A DNA stretch of 64,000 nucleotides from Fructobacillus evanidus. Its GTDB lineage: Bacteria; Bacillota; Bacilli; Lactobacillales; Lactobacillaceae. Location of the stretch: assembly GCF_963580165.1 (NCBI RefSeq), contig NZ_CAUZLM010000002.1, positions 124,001 through 188,000 on the forward strand, written 5' to 3'. The notes below the pieces were generated by a model that made no database searches, was not told the DNA's origin, and saw nothing but the letters and a program-made list of their open reading frames with translations. Of this stretch, positions 8,496 to 17,588 are shown piece after piece (position 1 is the stretch's first letter; each line of letters starts with the position of its first letter). The position numbers were made by a program, and so were the translations under genes.

Positions 8496-8936
8496 CTAGT
8501 TGAGTATACTGGATTTCGGCCCAAATTGCAAGGCAACCTGGTATTGACCGACCACCTGATCATTGGCAGACAAGGCGTAAGCCAAATCTAACGACCCGAC
8601 CTGCTTGCCTTCATCAAAGGTAAAGTCAAGCTGGTTAGTGTTGGTTGAAAGCAACATCATACCTGCCACCGTTTGATAGGGCTGGTGTTCAACCAAGCCA
8701 GGTTGAAAGACCATGCGCGTCTTCGTCACATTATGACGACTAAGGCTGATTTGATTTTCGGCAAGCTTAAAGATGACCTTGGTCTCACCCTCTTCATCAA
8801 TCTTTTCGGTGTAGGCCAAATAGACGCTCTCACCCTTGATGGTCAATACTCCGGTCGTTTCAATGTCATAGCGCTCGTCACCGGCGTCTTGAAAGACCTG
8901 GTGACTGATTTTTACTTGTACTTCTTTTTGGCTCAT
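8496..8936 (-). CDS. DUF1934 / YwiB-like beta-barrel protein
   Basis: The protein has 146 residues and no signal peptide or membrane segment. The order of short beta-strands, with GVLTIKGESVYLAYTE early and a closing ALSANDQVVGQYQVALQF, fits the DUF1934 family (B. subtilis YwiB), a small calycin-like barrel of unknown function. In Bacillus the family gene sits near argS and rpoE, and here it is directly upstream of rpoE with a 25-nt gap, so co-transcription is likely. The assignment is from pattern similarity and the function is unknown. Confidence 0.7.
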   Translation of the reverse strand: MSQKEVQVKISHQVFQDAGDERYDIETTGVLTIKGESVYLAYTEKIDEEGETKVIFKLAENQISLSRHNVTKTRMVFQPGLVEHQPYQTVAGMMLLSTNTNQLDFTFDEGKQVGSLDLAYALSANDQVVGQYQVALQFGPKSSILN

Positions 8937-8960
8937 TTAGTTAAAATTGCTCCTAATATT

Positions 8961-8988
8961 TTCACAAACAGCTAAAGTCTATTATAAT
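8961..8988 (+). promoter_or_regulatory. Promoter of the HD-domain gene
   Basis: TTCACA (8961-8966) and TATAAT (8983-8988) are separated by 16 bp. The start at 9018 has an AGGGAAAGG ribosome binding site. Confidence 0.65.
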
Positions 8989-9017
8989 AAGAAAAAGCAC
9001 GAAGGGAAAGGTCAAAT

Positions 9018-10364
9018 ATGTCGGAAAAATTAGCACACGAAAAAGTCCTCCGCGATCCAATTCACAAATTCATTCACATCCAAGACCAATTAGTCTTAGA
9101 CTTGATTAATACTCCCGAGTTCCAACGACTCCGCAGGGTTGAACAACTTGGTGTAACGGCCTTTGTTTTCCACGGGGCTGTTCATGACCGTTTTGGTCAT
9201 TCCGTCGGCGCCTACGAATTAGCACGGCGAATTACCGACTACTTTAACGAGTATTATCGTACAACAACGCCTGGTGATGGCCTCTGGGATCCAGAAGAAC
9301 AAATGCTCACGGTTGTCGCTGCCCTTTTGCATGACGTCGGTCATGGCGCCTTTTCACACACTTTTGAGCACCTTTTCCACACTAACCACGAACAAATGAC
9401 CCAGGATATCATTACCGGTGATACTGAGATTAATCGAATTTTGCAATCTTACAGTCCTGATTTCGCCAACAAAGTTGCCTCAGTCATTGCCAAAACCTAT
9501 GAAAATCCCCAGGTCGTCCAACTGATTTCCAGTCAATTAGACGTAGATCGAATGGATTACCTTCTGCGCGATGCCTTTTATACCGGCGCCACTTACGGTG
9601 AATTCGATATCGACCGGATTATGCGAACGATGAAGCCTTGCAAAACCGGGATTGCCTACGACATTGCTGGTATGCATGCGGTTGAAGACTACATTGTTTC
9701 CCGCTATCAGATGTACCTTCAGGTCTACTTCCACCCGGTTTCACGTGGGATGGAAGTGATTTTGGAGCACCTCTTGGGTCGCGTCAAGGAACTCCTTTCA
9801 CAGGGACACAATACCGGTGACTTGGTTGGGCCTTTGCTAGCGCCCGTCTTTGAACCCGACCACGATTTGACCATTGATGAGTACCTGCGCCTCGATGACA
9901 ATCTCTTTATGACGGCCATCAACGGTTGGCAAGACTATCCTGACCAAATCTTAGCGGACCTTTCATCTCGCTTCTTAAACCGCCGGCCATTTAAATCCAT
10001 CCAGATTAATGAGCAATCAGCGCCCTACCTGGCTGAGCTCGAGCAAATCGTCAAGGACGCTGGGTTCGACCCAGAATACTATACAGCTCAAAATGACGCC
10101 TATGACCTCCCTTACGATGATTATAAGCCAAGTGAGAAGAAGCCACGGACCCAAATCGAGCTCGTTTTAAGTGATGGCAGCCACCGGGAATTATCACAGC
10201 TATCAGCCCTTGTCGCCTCCATTAAGGGGCGGGCTTCCTTGGACCAACGATTCTTTTTCCCCAAGGAAATGCTGAACAACGGTCCAGACGACCTTTTCTC
10301 CCAGGTTCACCAAAATTTCCGGTCACTAATTAAAAATGATACGTTCATCCCTGGTGAACATTAA
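9018..10364 (+). CDS. HD-domain phosphohydrolase (YwfO-like)
   Basis: The protein has 448 residues. The N-terminal metal-dependent HD domain shows RDPIHKFIHI near residue 12, RFGHSVG near 58, the HD doublet in LLHDVGHGAFSHTFEH near 104, and SQLDVDRMDYLLRDA near 175. The layout matches the YwfO family, related to SAMHD1/dGTPase-type triphosphohydrolases; the exact nucleotide substrate is not predictable. The C-terminal part is helical and ends without membrane segments. It is monocistronic, with its own promoter and a terminator that overlaps the convergent tetR gene. Confidence 0.88.
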   Translation: MSEKLAHEKVLRDPIHKFIHIQDQLVLDLINTPEFQRLRRVEQLGVTAFVFHGAVHDRFGHSVGAYELARRITDYFNEYYRTTTPGDGLWDPEEQMLTVVAALLHDVGHGAFSHTFEHLFHTNHEQMTQDIITGDTEINRILQSYSPDFANKVASVIAKTYENPQVVQLISSQLDVDRMDYLLRDAFYTGATYGEFDIDRIMRTMKPCKTGIAYDIAGMHAVEDYIVSRYQMYLQVYFHPVSRGMEVILEHLLGRVKELLSQGHNTGDLVGPLLAPVFEPDHDLTIDEYLRLDDNLFMTAINGWQDYPDQILADLSSRFLNRRPFKSIQINEQSAPYLAELEQIVKDAGFDPEYYTAQNDAYDLPYDDYKPSEKKPRTQIELVLSDGSHRELSQLSALVASIKGRASLDQRFFFPKEMLNNGPDDLFSQVHQNFRSLIKNDTFIPGEH

Positions 10365-10370
10365 AGAGGT

Positions 10371-10400
10371 ACCATTAACGATGTTAATGGTGCTTTTTTT
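10371..10400. terminator. Terminator shared with the 3' end of tetR
   Basis: ACCATTAAC (10371-10379) and GTTAATGGT (10383-10391) are followed by GCTTTTTTTT on the plus strand. The right arm includes the tetR stop codon. Confidence 0.88.
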
Positions 10401-10953
10401 CATATTGAGCTAACATTCCAAAATGAACCAACAGTTCATTAGCCATTTCGCGCACTTCGGCAATTTCATCTTGAAAGTCTGTGACAATAAAATACTGAAG
10501 TAGATTACTAATACCACCTGAACCAAAATAATAAATTAATTTTGACCGTTGTTCCTGCCCGTTACCAAAAATACTTAAATTCCGATTTTCTAGAATCACC
10601 TGCTGTAGAAGATGACTTTTCCCCCGCTGATTTAATCGACTTAAAAATGCTTTATGTGGCTTAAAGTAACTATATATCGCGACAATCAAATCATCAAAAT
10701 GAACGATTGTCTGTTTTGGTAATTGATAAAAATCTTGAATCAATTGTTCAATTCTTTCTTTTAAAAGTTCATCAATCGTCGAAAAATGACGATAAAACGT
10801 CCTTCTGGCGATGCCGGCTTCAAGGCAAACCGAACTAATCGATATTTTGTCAAATTCCTTTTCACTCATCAATTGGTCAAGTGCTTGCCAAAGCAAACGG
10901 TAAGTTTGTTGCACTTGAACCTGTCGCTTGATTTCCGGCTTACTATCTGTCAT
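10384..10953 (-). CDS. TetR/AcrR-family transcriptional regulator
   Basis: The protein has 189 residues. The N-terminal helix-turn-helix is clear: FDKISISSVCLEAGIARRTF with YRHFSTIDEL following (about residues 37-66), where TFYRHF is the recognition-helix signature of TetR regulators. The C-terminal ligand domain is not recognisable. It is transcribed away from the unknown gene at 11064 and probably controls it and itself. The coding sequence is visibly more A/T-rich than its neighbours, which suggests recent acquisition with its partner. Confidence 0.88.
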   Translation of the reverse strand: MTDSKPEIKRQVQVQQTYRLLWQALDQLMSEKEFDKISISSVCLEAGIARRTFYRHFSTIDELLKERIEQLIQDFYQLPKQTIVHFDDLIVAIYSYFKPHKAFLSRLNQRGKSHLLQQVILENRNLSIFGNGQEQRSKLIYYFGSGGISNLLQYFIVTDFQDEIAEVREMANELLVHFGMLAQYEKKHH

Positions 10954-11013
10954 ATTTTTCCTCTTTTTGTAGCAGTTATCCAGCTAATCTATCTTTTTTG
11001 ACGGTAGTGGTAT

Positions 11014-11053
11014 TATAATTGAAAATATTAAAAGTTACAAACGAGACTTTTAA
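11014..11053 (+). promoter_or_regulatory. Promoter and 8-10-8 inverted repeat before the unknown gene
   Basis: A TATAAT -10 lies at 11014-11019. TTAAAAGT (11028-11035) and ACTTTTAA (11046-11053) form an inverted repeat whose right arm runs into the AAGGAG ribosome binding site (11052-11057). It may be the operator of the divergent TetR protein or an RNA hairpin masking the ribosome binding site. Confidence 0.45.
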
Positions 11054-11063
11054 GGAGAAGAAA

Positions 11064-11909
11064 ATGTCAGAATACAAAATTCAATTTACCGTCGACGGAC
11101 AAAAAGTAGACGAAACAGCCATCCGAGAAATGGAACTTAGCCGCTACCACCATGTTTTTGATGAATTTGTTGCTAAAAATATTCCAATTACGCTTGATCA
11201 ACAAGTAATCCCAGCCGACCAATTAAAAACTTTGCCATTGAGTTCCGCTAAGAAAGCACTTGCTCAAACAAAGGAAGCCATCGGCAAAGAAGGAATGCTG
11301 AAATACTACCATGATGAGATTCATGAATCAGATGAAATGTGGAAAGAAATCGCTGAAAATGCATCACCCAAGATGCAACAAGCAATTGTCGAGGTTGAAA
11401 CTGAAAATATTTCCTTGATTCAATTTATGCTTTTCAACCAATCGCTTGCCAAGGAAAATAACCTTTACCTTCCTTCAAAAATTCATCCAGAGCACTATTA
11501 TTTCGATGCTGGCAAAGGTGGGACACAAACAATCGTTGAGACTTTTGGGATGTATCGGAAGCCATCATACTTGCACCTCGTTCCTGGTGACCACATTCAA
11601 AAACCCATCCCAACCGACAGTGACACTACCATGGTCATGCTTGGCCAAACCCTGTTAGCAGACACTATGGCAGATACTAAGATAATTGGGATGCACCAGT
11701 TGAAAAATAAGCCCAACGGTATGAAAGTGAAACTTGGTGTCTTTCTGCCTGAAAATGCACCAAAAGAAATCATCGAAGGTCATAAGTGGCATCTAATGGT
11801 TGAATTCAATAACGGTCTGCACATTGCGGCTGATAAGAAGGCAAATTTCCTTCAAAAAATCATTTTGGGACAAGCCATCAAGCAGATGGCTAAAAAGAAT
11901 CAAAAATAA
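11064..11909 (+). CDS. Hypothetical protein divergent from TetR regulator
   Basis: The protein has 281 residues when started at the ATG at 11064, which has AAGGAG 7 nt upstream; the open frame extends 15 codons further but through the promoter region. I do not recognise a family. It has no signal peptide or membrane helix. The middle contains FGMYRKPSYLHLVPGDH and a conserved-looking MVEFNNGLHIAADKKANF near the C-terminus. It is A/T-rich like the adjacent tetR and is followed by a strong terminator, so it forms a two-gene regulatory cassette. A TetR-regulated stress or detoxification role is only a guess from position. Confidence 0.75.
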   Translation: MSEYKIQFTVDGQKVDETAIREMELSRYHHVFDEFVAKNIPITLDQQVIPADQLKTLPLSSAKKALAQTKEAIGKEGMLKYYHDEIHESDEMWKEIAENASPKMQQAIVEVETENISLIQFMLFNQSLAKENNLYLPSKIHPEHYYFDAGKGGTQTIVETFGMYRKPSYLHLVPGDHIQKPIPTDSDTTMVMLGQTLLADTMADTKIIGMHQLKNKPNGMKVKLGVFLPENAPKEIIEGHKWHLMVEFNNGLHIAADKKANFLQKIILGQAIKQMAKKNQK

Positions 11910-11912
11910 ATG

Positions 11913-11952
11913 AAAAAAACCAGCTTCTCAAATGATGAGAAGCTGGTTTTTT
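11913..11952 (+). terminator. Intrinsic terminator
   Basis: AAACCAGCTTCTCA and TGAGAAGCTGGTTT enclose a short AATGA loop, followed by T residues. The stem ends the transcript of the unknown gene. Confidence 0.92.
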
Positions 11953-11990
11953 ACTAATTAAATTACTTTCGCTGATCAAGAGCAACCCAT

Positions 11991-12063
11991 AATCATTTGT
12001 AGCTACAAAAGCGGACCAACTATATCGAGGAGCCAAACCGCTCAATCACGAGCCCAAATGATT
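11991..12063. repeat. Nested inverted repeats between the terminator and pepN
   Basis: AATCATTTG (11991-11999) pairs with CAAATGATT (12055-12063). Nested inside, AGCGG (12010-12014) pairs with CCGCT (12038-12042). The stretch 11953-12090 otherwise has no gene. The structure has no T-run and lies just downstream of the pepN stop on the minus strand. Confidence 0.45.
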
Positions 12064-12090
12064 CTTGAGTAGCAACCAACCATTAACAGC

Positions 12091-14643
12091 TTACTTCTGT
12101 GCCAACAAAGCCAAGGCACGGTCAACGTCAGCTGTTTGGTCAGTAATCGTCTTCATCCGGTTTTCAATCACCGCTTGGTCAATCACGATTTCGCGGGCCA
12201 AACCTGGTTGGTCCAACTTAGGCGTGAAGAAGGCCTTGAATTCAGCCAAGTTTTCCGCCGTCTTAAAGATCCGTGAGATCACCGTCACGTAAGATGAGAA
12301 GGACATGTCACCACCAAGGCGGTCTTCCAACCATTCCCAGTTATTCTTTACCCAGTCCCAGGCCAAAGGCTGACCCTTGTCGTTGCCCAAAACGCCTTGG
12401 AACCAACCACGGAGGTCTTGTGGCTTAATCACGTCGGCATTCTGGTAGTTAGCAACCAGCGTCTCCAACTGATTTTCATCCTGGCTCGTTACCAAAGCGG
12501 CTTCCAAATCAGACTTCAAAGCAGCCTCTGCCGTCTTTTGATAATCCGTCAAGAATTGGTTGAACTTTTCTTGCGTGTTGAAGTTTTGAATTTCGTTCTT
12601 CAAGACAACTGCGCGGCCATTGGCTGGCAACTTCGTCACATCCCCACCAGCCTGTTCAAAGACTTCATGGTCATGGGCAACCAAGTCAGCATTCTTGGCA
12701 AAGAGGGCTGCTGACAGCACTTCAGCACGCACCATTTCATCGTCAACACTTTCGCCGTCGCGCTTGTCAAAGCCAAGGCGGGCTAACTGTTGCTTTGAAA
12801 GGTCACCAACAAAGGTCTTCAAGTTCTTTTCCAAAGCAGATCCATCTGTTGCAAAGGCCTTGACTTGGCCAATGACTTGATAAATCAGTGATTGAACCAA
12901 TTCAGACGTTGAGTCCGCCAACTTTGGCAAGACCCAAAGCAAATCAGCAAAGGATCCTTGACCAGCTTGGGCCAACAACAAGTTATTTTGCAAGAATTGG
13001 GCTTGTGAAATGGCGTTTGCCTTTTCCAAGTTGGCCACTTGTTCGGCCAAAAGTGTGTCATCGTATTGCACGATATAGTGGCCGGTATTGCCAACATTCA
13101 AGGTAAAGGCGCCATTGCTTTCACGCTTCAATGTTTCGTAGTCACCCAAGTCCATGCTTTCAGTCGTCAATAAATCAGGAGCTGAGGCAGCAGAAGCGGC
13201 CAACGGCACTTGCCAAATGCGGCTGTCGGCATTTGGCACAGCTGATTTGTCACCACCAATTGAGAATGGCTTTTGGCTAACCTTGACGCGACCATCTTCC
13301 ACCTTGACGGACACAACTGGGTAACCCGGTTGTTCCAACCAAGAATGCATGATTTCGCCAATGTTCTTGCCAGAAGCTTCACCCAGGGCAGCCCAAAGGT
13401 CATCCCCGGTCGCATTGCTGTACTTCTTCTTGGCAAAGTATGCCTTCAAACCATTACGCAAGGCATCATCACCAATCAAGGCACGCACCATGACCAATAA
13501 GTGACCACCCTTGGCATAGACAATGGCAGGATCAAAGAGCGCATCAATTTCTTCTGGGTGCTTAACTTCGACGTGAACGGGTTGAACGCCCAAGATGGCA
13601 TCACGCTGCAAGGCCTTTTGAACTTCGACGGCGTTGAAGGATTCCCAGATATGCCAATCGGGTTCCAAGAAGTCCGTTGCCACGTATTCCATCATGTTGG
13701 CAAAGGACTCGTTCAACCACAACTCATCCCACCACTTCATGGTGACCAAGTCACCGAACCATTGGTGAGCCAATTCATGGGCGACGATAGTGGCCACGTA
13801 TTGCTTCGTTGCCGTTGAAGAGTTCTTTGGATCAACAAGCAAGCAAGCTTCACGGTAAGTCACAACGCCCCAGTTTTCCATGGCGCCGGCTGAAAAATCA
13901 GGCAAAGCAACTTGCCAAGAATGTGGCAATGGATAAGGTGTTTGGTAAAAGTCTTCGAAGAATTCAATTGACCGCTTTGCGATATCAAGTGAGAAGTCCA
14001 AGTTATCGGCAGGGTGTGCCTTCGTGGCAAACACTCCGATTTCAACCCCAGAGTTCGTCTTGGTCTTCTTGCTCTGCAAGTCACCCAAGGCAAAGCCTAA
14101 GAGGTAAGTGGACATCTTGACCGTCTTGTCAAAGTAATGCACACCCTCTTCGACCTTTTGCTCTGGCATGTTTGAAATAACTGATTCCTCTGGCTTTTCA
14201 TCAAACTTAATGGCCAAAGAGAACGTTGCCTTTGCTTCTGGTTCGTCAATGCTTGGGAAGGCCTGACGGGCAAAGTAAGTTTCAAATTGTGTTGAAACCA
14301 ATTGCTTGGCCTGACCATCGACGTTGTAATAAGATGGGTAAATCCCATTCATATTGTCCGTTAATGGTGCGTGGTAGGTGACCTCAACTTCAATTTCACC
14401 GGCCTGATCGGCCTTAAAAGTCACTTGATCCTGGTCATTATCCATTGTAAAGTCGACCGCTTGGCCATTGACCTTCAATGTCTCCACCACTAAGTCGTGT
14501 TGGTGTAATGCTAAATCAGTCGTCGTGACGTGACCCGTAATCGTCGTTTTTCCAACAATCAACTTATTTTCGCGTGAGATATCCAAAAACAAATCGTAAT
14601 GATCGGGTTGGAATGTTTCATAAAGACGTGGAATTGCAGCCAT
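12091..14643 (-). CDS. pepN: Aminopeptidase N (lysyl aminopeptidase), M1 family
   Basis: The protein has 850 residues, the usual length of lactic acid bacterial PepN. It carries the exopeptidase motif GAMEN near residue 258 and the zinc site HELAHQWFGD near 294, with the third zinc ligand glutamate in LWLNESFANMMEY about 20 residues later. The C-terminal ERAP1-like domain follows. It is a cytosolic metallopeptidase that removes N-terminal residues from peptides taken up by the cell. It is monocistronic and divergent from the antiporter gene. Confidence 0.96.
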   Translation of the reverse strand: MAAIPRLYETFQPDHYDLFLDISRENKLIVGKTTITGHVTTTDLALHQHDLVVETLKVNGQAVDFTMDNDQDQVTFKADQAGEIEVEVTYHAPLTDNMNGIYPSYYNVDGQAKQLVSTQFETYFARQAFPSIDEPEAKATFSLAIKFDEKPEESVISNMPEQKVEEGVHYFDKTVKMSTYLLGFALGDLQSKKTKTNSGVEIGVFATKAHPADNLDFSLDIAKRSIEFFEDFYQTPYPLPHSWQVALPDFSAGAMENWGVVTYREACLLVDPKNSSTATKQYVATIVAHELAHQWFGDLVTMKWWDELWLNESFANMMEYVATDFLEPDWHIWESFNAVEVQKALQRDAILGVQPVHVEVKHPEEIDALFDPAIVYAKGGHLLVMVRALIGDDALRNGLKAYFAKKKYSNATGDDLWAALGEASGKNIGEIMHSWLEQPGYPVVSVKVEDGRVKVSQKPFSIGGDKSAVPNADSRIWQVPLAASAASAPDLLTTESMDLGDYETLKRESNGAFTLNVGNTGHYIVQYDDTLLAEQVANLEKANAISQAQFLQNNLLLAQAGQGSFADLLWVLPKLADSTSELVQSLIYQVIGQVKAFATDGSALEKNLKTFVGDLSKQQLARLGFDKRDGESVDDEMVRAEVLSAALFAKNADLVAHDHEVFEQAGGDVTKLPANGRAVVLKNEIQNFNTQEKFNQFLTDYQKTAEAALKSDLEAALVTSQDENQLETLVANYQNADVIKPQDLRGWFQGVLGNDKGQPLAWDWVKNNWEWLEDRLGGDMSFSSYVTVISRIFKTAENLAEFKAFFTPKLDQPGLAREIVIDQAVIENRMKTITDQTADVDRALALLAQK

Positions 14644-14774
14644 GAGGCACCTACCTTTTATTAAAAATTTATTAATATAGAATTAACAATAATGCTATTA
14701 TAACTAAAAAATGAGATAAAAGATAGTAAGCGGATGTGAAAAGGCGAACGCTTGCCTCATAATCTGGAAAGCCC

Positions 14775-14780
14775 TATAAT
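14775..14780 (+). promoter_or_regulatory. -10 element of the antiporter gene
   Basis: TATAAT at 14775-14780 lies 54 nt upstream of the ATG at 14834. No convincing -35 is seen. On the other strand a TATAAT near 14700 probably serves pepN. Confidence 0.45.
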
Positions 14781-14833
14781 TATTAGGAAGAAGACCTTTT
14801 CATGGTCAATCCATTTATGAGAAAGAGAAATAC

Positions 14834-16911
14834 ATGTCGATTTTACTGATCATCGCCTTGCTCGTGGGGGCCGTTGTCGCGGCCAACATTGTTCAACCCT
14901 TTATCAAACGTGTTCCAGAAGCACTAATTTTAATGGCAATTGGTGCCCTCTTTTCCATCCTACCAATCTTTCACGGCTTTCAAATCAACTCCGAGTTCTT
15001 TTTATTCTTGATTATTGCCCCCATCATGTTTCAAGAGGGGCAAAGCCACCCCTACAATACCATTCGAAAACACGCCAAAACTATTATCCAACTATCAGTC
15101 GTTTTGGCGCTTTTTACAGTCGTTTTAGTCGCTTTAGTCAACGCTAACTTTCCCACTAAGTGGCCACTGGCGCTTACGATTGCCTTGGCTGCCATCGTGG
15201 TCCCAACAGATGCCGTGGCTGTTAAGTCGATGACCAATGGCTTAACGATGCCTAAAGGTTTAAATCAATCACTGGAACTAGAATCTCTCTTTAATGATGC
15301 GACCGGGATTGTTTTACTTGATTTAGCCCTATCATTTTTCGAAAAAGGTTCACTGTCGCCTATAAACGGAATTGGCTATTTCTTATTCGTAGCAATCGGT
15401 GGGCTTTTAGTCGGTGGGCTCCTTTCCCTCCTTGTTGTCGCTTTACGGATGTATTTAAACTTCCACGCAACCTCTGCTAAGGCAACGACCATCCCCTTAA
15501 ACCTTTTAACCCCTTTGTGATTTACATTGTTGCCGAGCACCTTGGCACCTCTGGTATCTTGGCCGTGGTCGCAGCCGGCTTAGTCCATAACTGGGAGCAT
15601 TCAAAACTGCAACTAATCGCCACCGAGAGCCAAATCGTGACCGTCACCATTTGGCAAACCACAACCACCGTTTTAAATGGGATTGTCTTTGTGATTTTAG
15701 GGCTGGCACTGCCGGCCATTTTCAAAACAATGACCCACTTTGGCTGGATTAGTTCCCTGATTTTAATCGCTTTAGCTGCTGCCATCTACCTGGCGATGTT
15801 CTTAGGCCGCTTTCTTTGGGTGACCTTCCAAAATGATCAAAACCTAACTGAATTTTTCGGTAAAAAACGTACAAAAAACCGTCGGATTCGAGCCCGTCTC
15901 TTCGGCCTTTCAGGCGTACATGGGGCCGTTACCCTGGCCTTGGCAATGTCATTGCCAGCCAAAGTTAACGGTCGACCCCTGCCCTTCTTAGATGAAATTC
16001 AAATTGTGGCCACCCTCGTCATCCTAATTTCTCTGGCAGTTGCCAGCGTAGCCCTGCCACTTTTGCTGCAAAAGGAAACGGCAGACTTTAGTCCAGAGGA
16101 ACTCGACCAGGTACGCAAGCAAATGATTGACACCGCCATCATTGCCGTCGAACAATCATCAGCAAAGCACGCCGTCAAAAAAGCGCTCAGTCAAACCTTG
16201 CAAACCCAAAAGTTTACCAATGGTCGTCGGCTGGCCCAGGCTGATTTTACAAAGGACGTCTTACCATTAGTCAGTGAAGTCTTCGATGAATTGAATAACT
16301 ACATGGACTCCGACCATATCCAACAGCATTTCGATGAAAACACGATTGCCATTTATTCTAAAATCATCCAGCGAGGCCTGATTAATCCAGCTACCAAACG
16401 CCACCCAGTGATGAACTTCATTCGCAAGATGCGTAGACTGCAAAGCGAGATTCGTTTCCATACCAAGACACGAACTTTTACTCGTAAGCAACGTGCCCGC
16501 TATCAGCAAGAATTCCTGAAAACGCACCCCGAACAGCAGCAAATTATCGCTAACTTCCGTGATAATCGTCACGCTGTTTGGGCCTTAAACGCTGATACCC
16601 AAAACTATGCTGACCAATTGCTTGCCCAACACCTTGCCAAACAGATGATTAGTGGTCAAGAGACTACCAATATCGACCAGGTCAGAACTCTTTTAGACCG
16701 TTTCTTTGATTTAGTTGCGCACGATTACCAGCACGTTGATGTGACGGTTCCGGCCGAAGCCTATATTCAGGCATTTGGCCATGAATACCGTTTTGTCACC
16801 ACCGAATTAGAGAAAAAAGCGATTTCACCCGCTTTAGGTGACCAGCTCTACCATGAAATCAATCAAGCGCAGACCCTGCAGTTGATGGATCTAACCGCTA
16901 CTCCCGACTAA
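14834..16911 (+). pseudogene. Frameshifted NhaP-type (CPA1) Na+/H+ antiporter
   Basis: Two abutting frames together make one cation:proton antiporter of about 692 residues. Frame 1 (14834-15520, 228 residues) holds the first membrane helices, with VVPTDAVAVKSM and LESLFNDATGIVLLDLAL, the ion-site motifs of CPA1 exchangers. Frame 2 begins at 15517 with GTGATTTAC and continues directly with IYIVAEHLGTSGILAVVAAG, then SGVHGAVTLALAMSLP and a soluble C-terminal tail. The break lies at about 15511-15517 in ACCCCTTTGTGA; one missing base explains it. The same site also reads as CCCTTTG, the X-XXY-YYZ form of a -1 slippery site, with the stop codon next. Mutation or sequence error is the simpler reading. 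Confidence 0.85.
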
Positions 16912-16922
16912 CTATTTCACAT

Positions 16923-16966
16923 AAAAAAACAGGTACTTCGCTTTATAGCAAAGTACCTGTTTTTTC
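16923..16966. terminator. Bidirectional intrinsic terminator
   Basis: AAAAAACAGGTACTT (from 16923) pairs with AAGTACCTGTTTTTT after a short loop. It lies between the antiporter gene and the convergent DUF1054 gene. Confidence 0.92.
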
Positions 16967-16994
16967 TTAATCTTCCAACAGCCTTAATTGACCC

Positions 16995-17588
16995 CTAGCG
17001 TAACTTTTCGTAAATTGGTAGTAGTGTCTTTAGCGCTTGGATTAACGTCTCTGTCAGCTTCTCCTGACCCATTAGTGGTGAATCAGCCGGTATCTTCAGG
17101 CCAACCAAAACTTCAGCGGCTTTAACCTTTTCATACCGATCGACTGCATTGGCATAACTGGCCAATTCCTGATTTTCATTCACCATGTGGTTTAATGATA
17201 GGCAGTACTCACTTGGTAACTGAGTCACTTGGTCAGCCGCAGCCCGTAGCTTTGGCATCATCTCTGTCAAGTCCTTTGGCTTCATATTTTCCTCAACGGC
17301 CAAGTACAAATACAGGTTATCCGCCCACAAGCCCAACTCGAAATGAGGCATCATCTTATAACCCCGCTTATTGGGGGCAAAGGCTACCCAGGTGTTATCC
17401 GGGGCGTTGGTTTTGCGCATCTTATGCTTGGCAACGTGTGCATACCAGTCTTGCCCATCCTCTTTTAAAATCGGTAATGCCAAATCAGCGAAGGCCTCAA
17501 ACTTGGGATCAATAATTGAGCGAATTTTATCCATCCGTCCAGCCAAAGTTAAATCATCAAAAACGAGAAAATCCTGTTGATTAAACAT
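16995..17588 (-). CDS. DUF1054 (UPF0637, YktB-like) protein
   Basis: The protein has 197 residues from the ATG at 17588, which is preceded by GGAGAAGGAGGA; the open frame extends eight codons upstream but lacks a better start. It begins MFNQQDFLVFDDLTLAGRM and contains GQDWYAHVAKHKMRKTNAP and TWVAFAPNKRGYKMMPHFELG, which fit the YktB family. The fold is known but the biochemical role is not. The start codon overlaps the stop of the upstream YihY-type gene (ATGTTTAA), so the two are coupled. Confidence 0.82.
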   Translation of the reverse strand: MFNQQDFLVFDDLTLAGRMDKIRSIIDPKFEAFADLALPILKEDGQDWYAHVAKHKMRKTNAPDNTWVAFAPNKRGYKMMPHFELGLWADNLYLYLAVEENMKPKDLTEMMPKLRAAADQVTQLPSEYCLSLNHMVNENQELASYANAVDRYEKVKAAEVLVGLKIPADSPLMGQEKLTETLIQALKTLLPIYEKLR

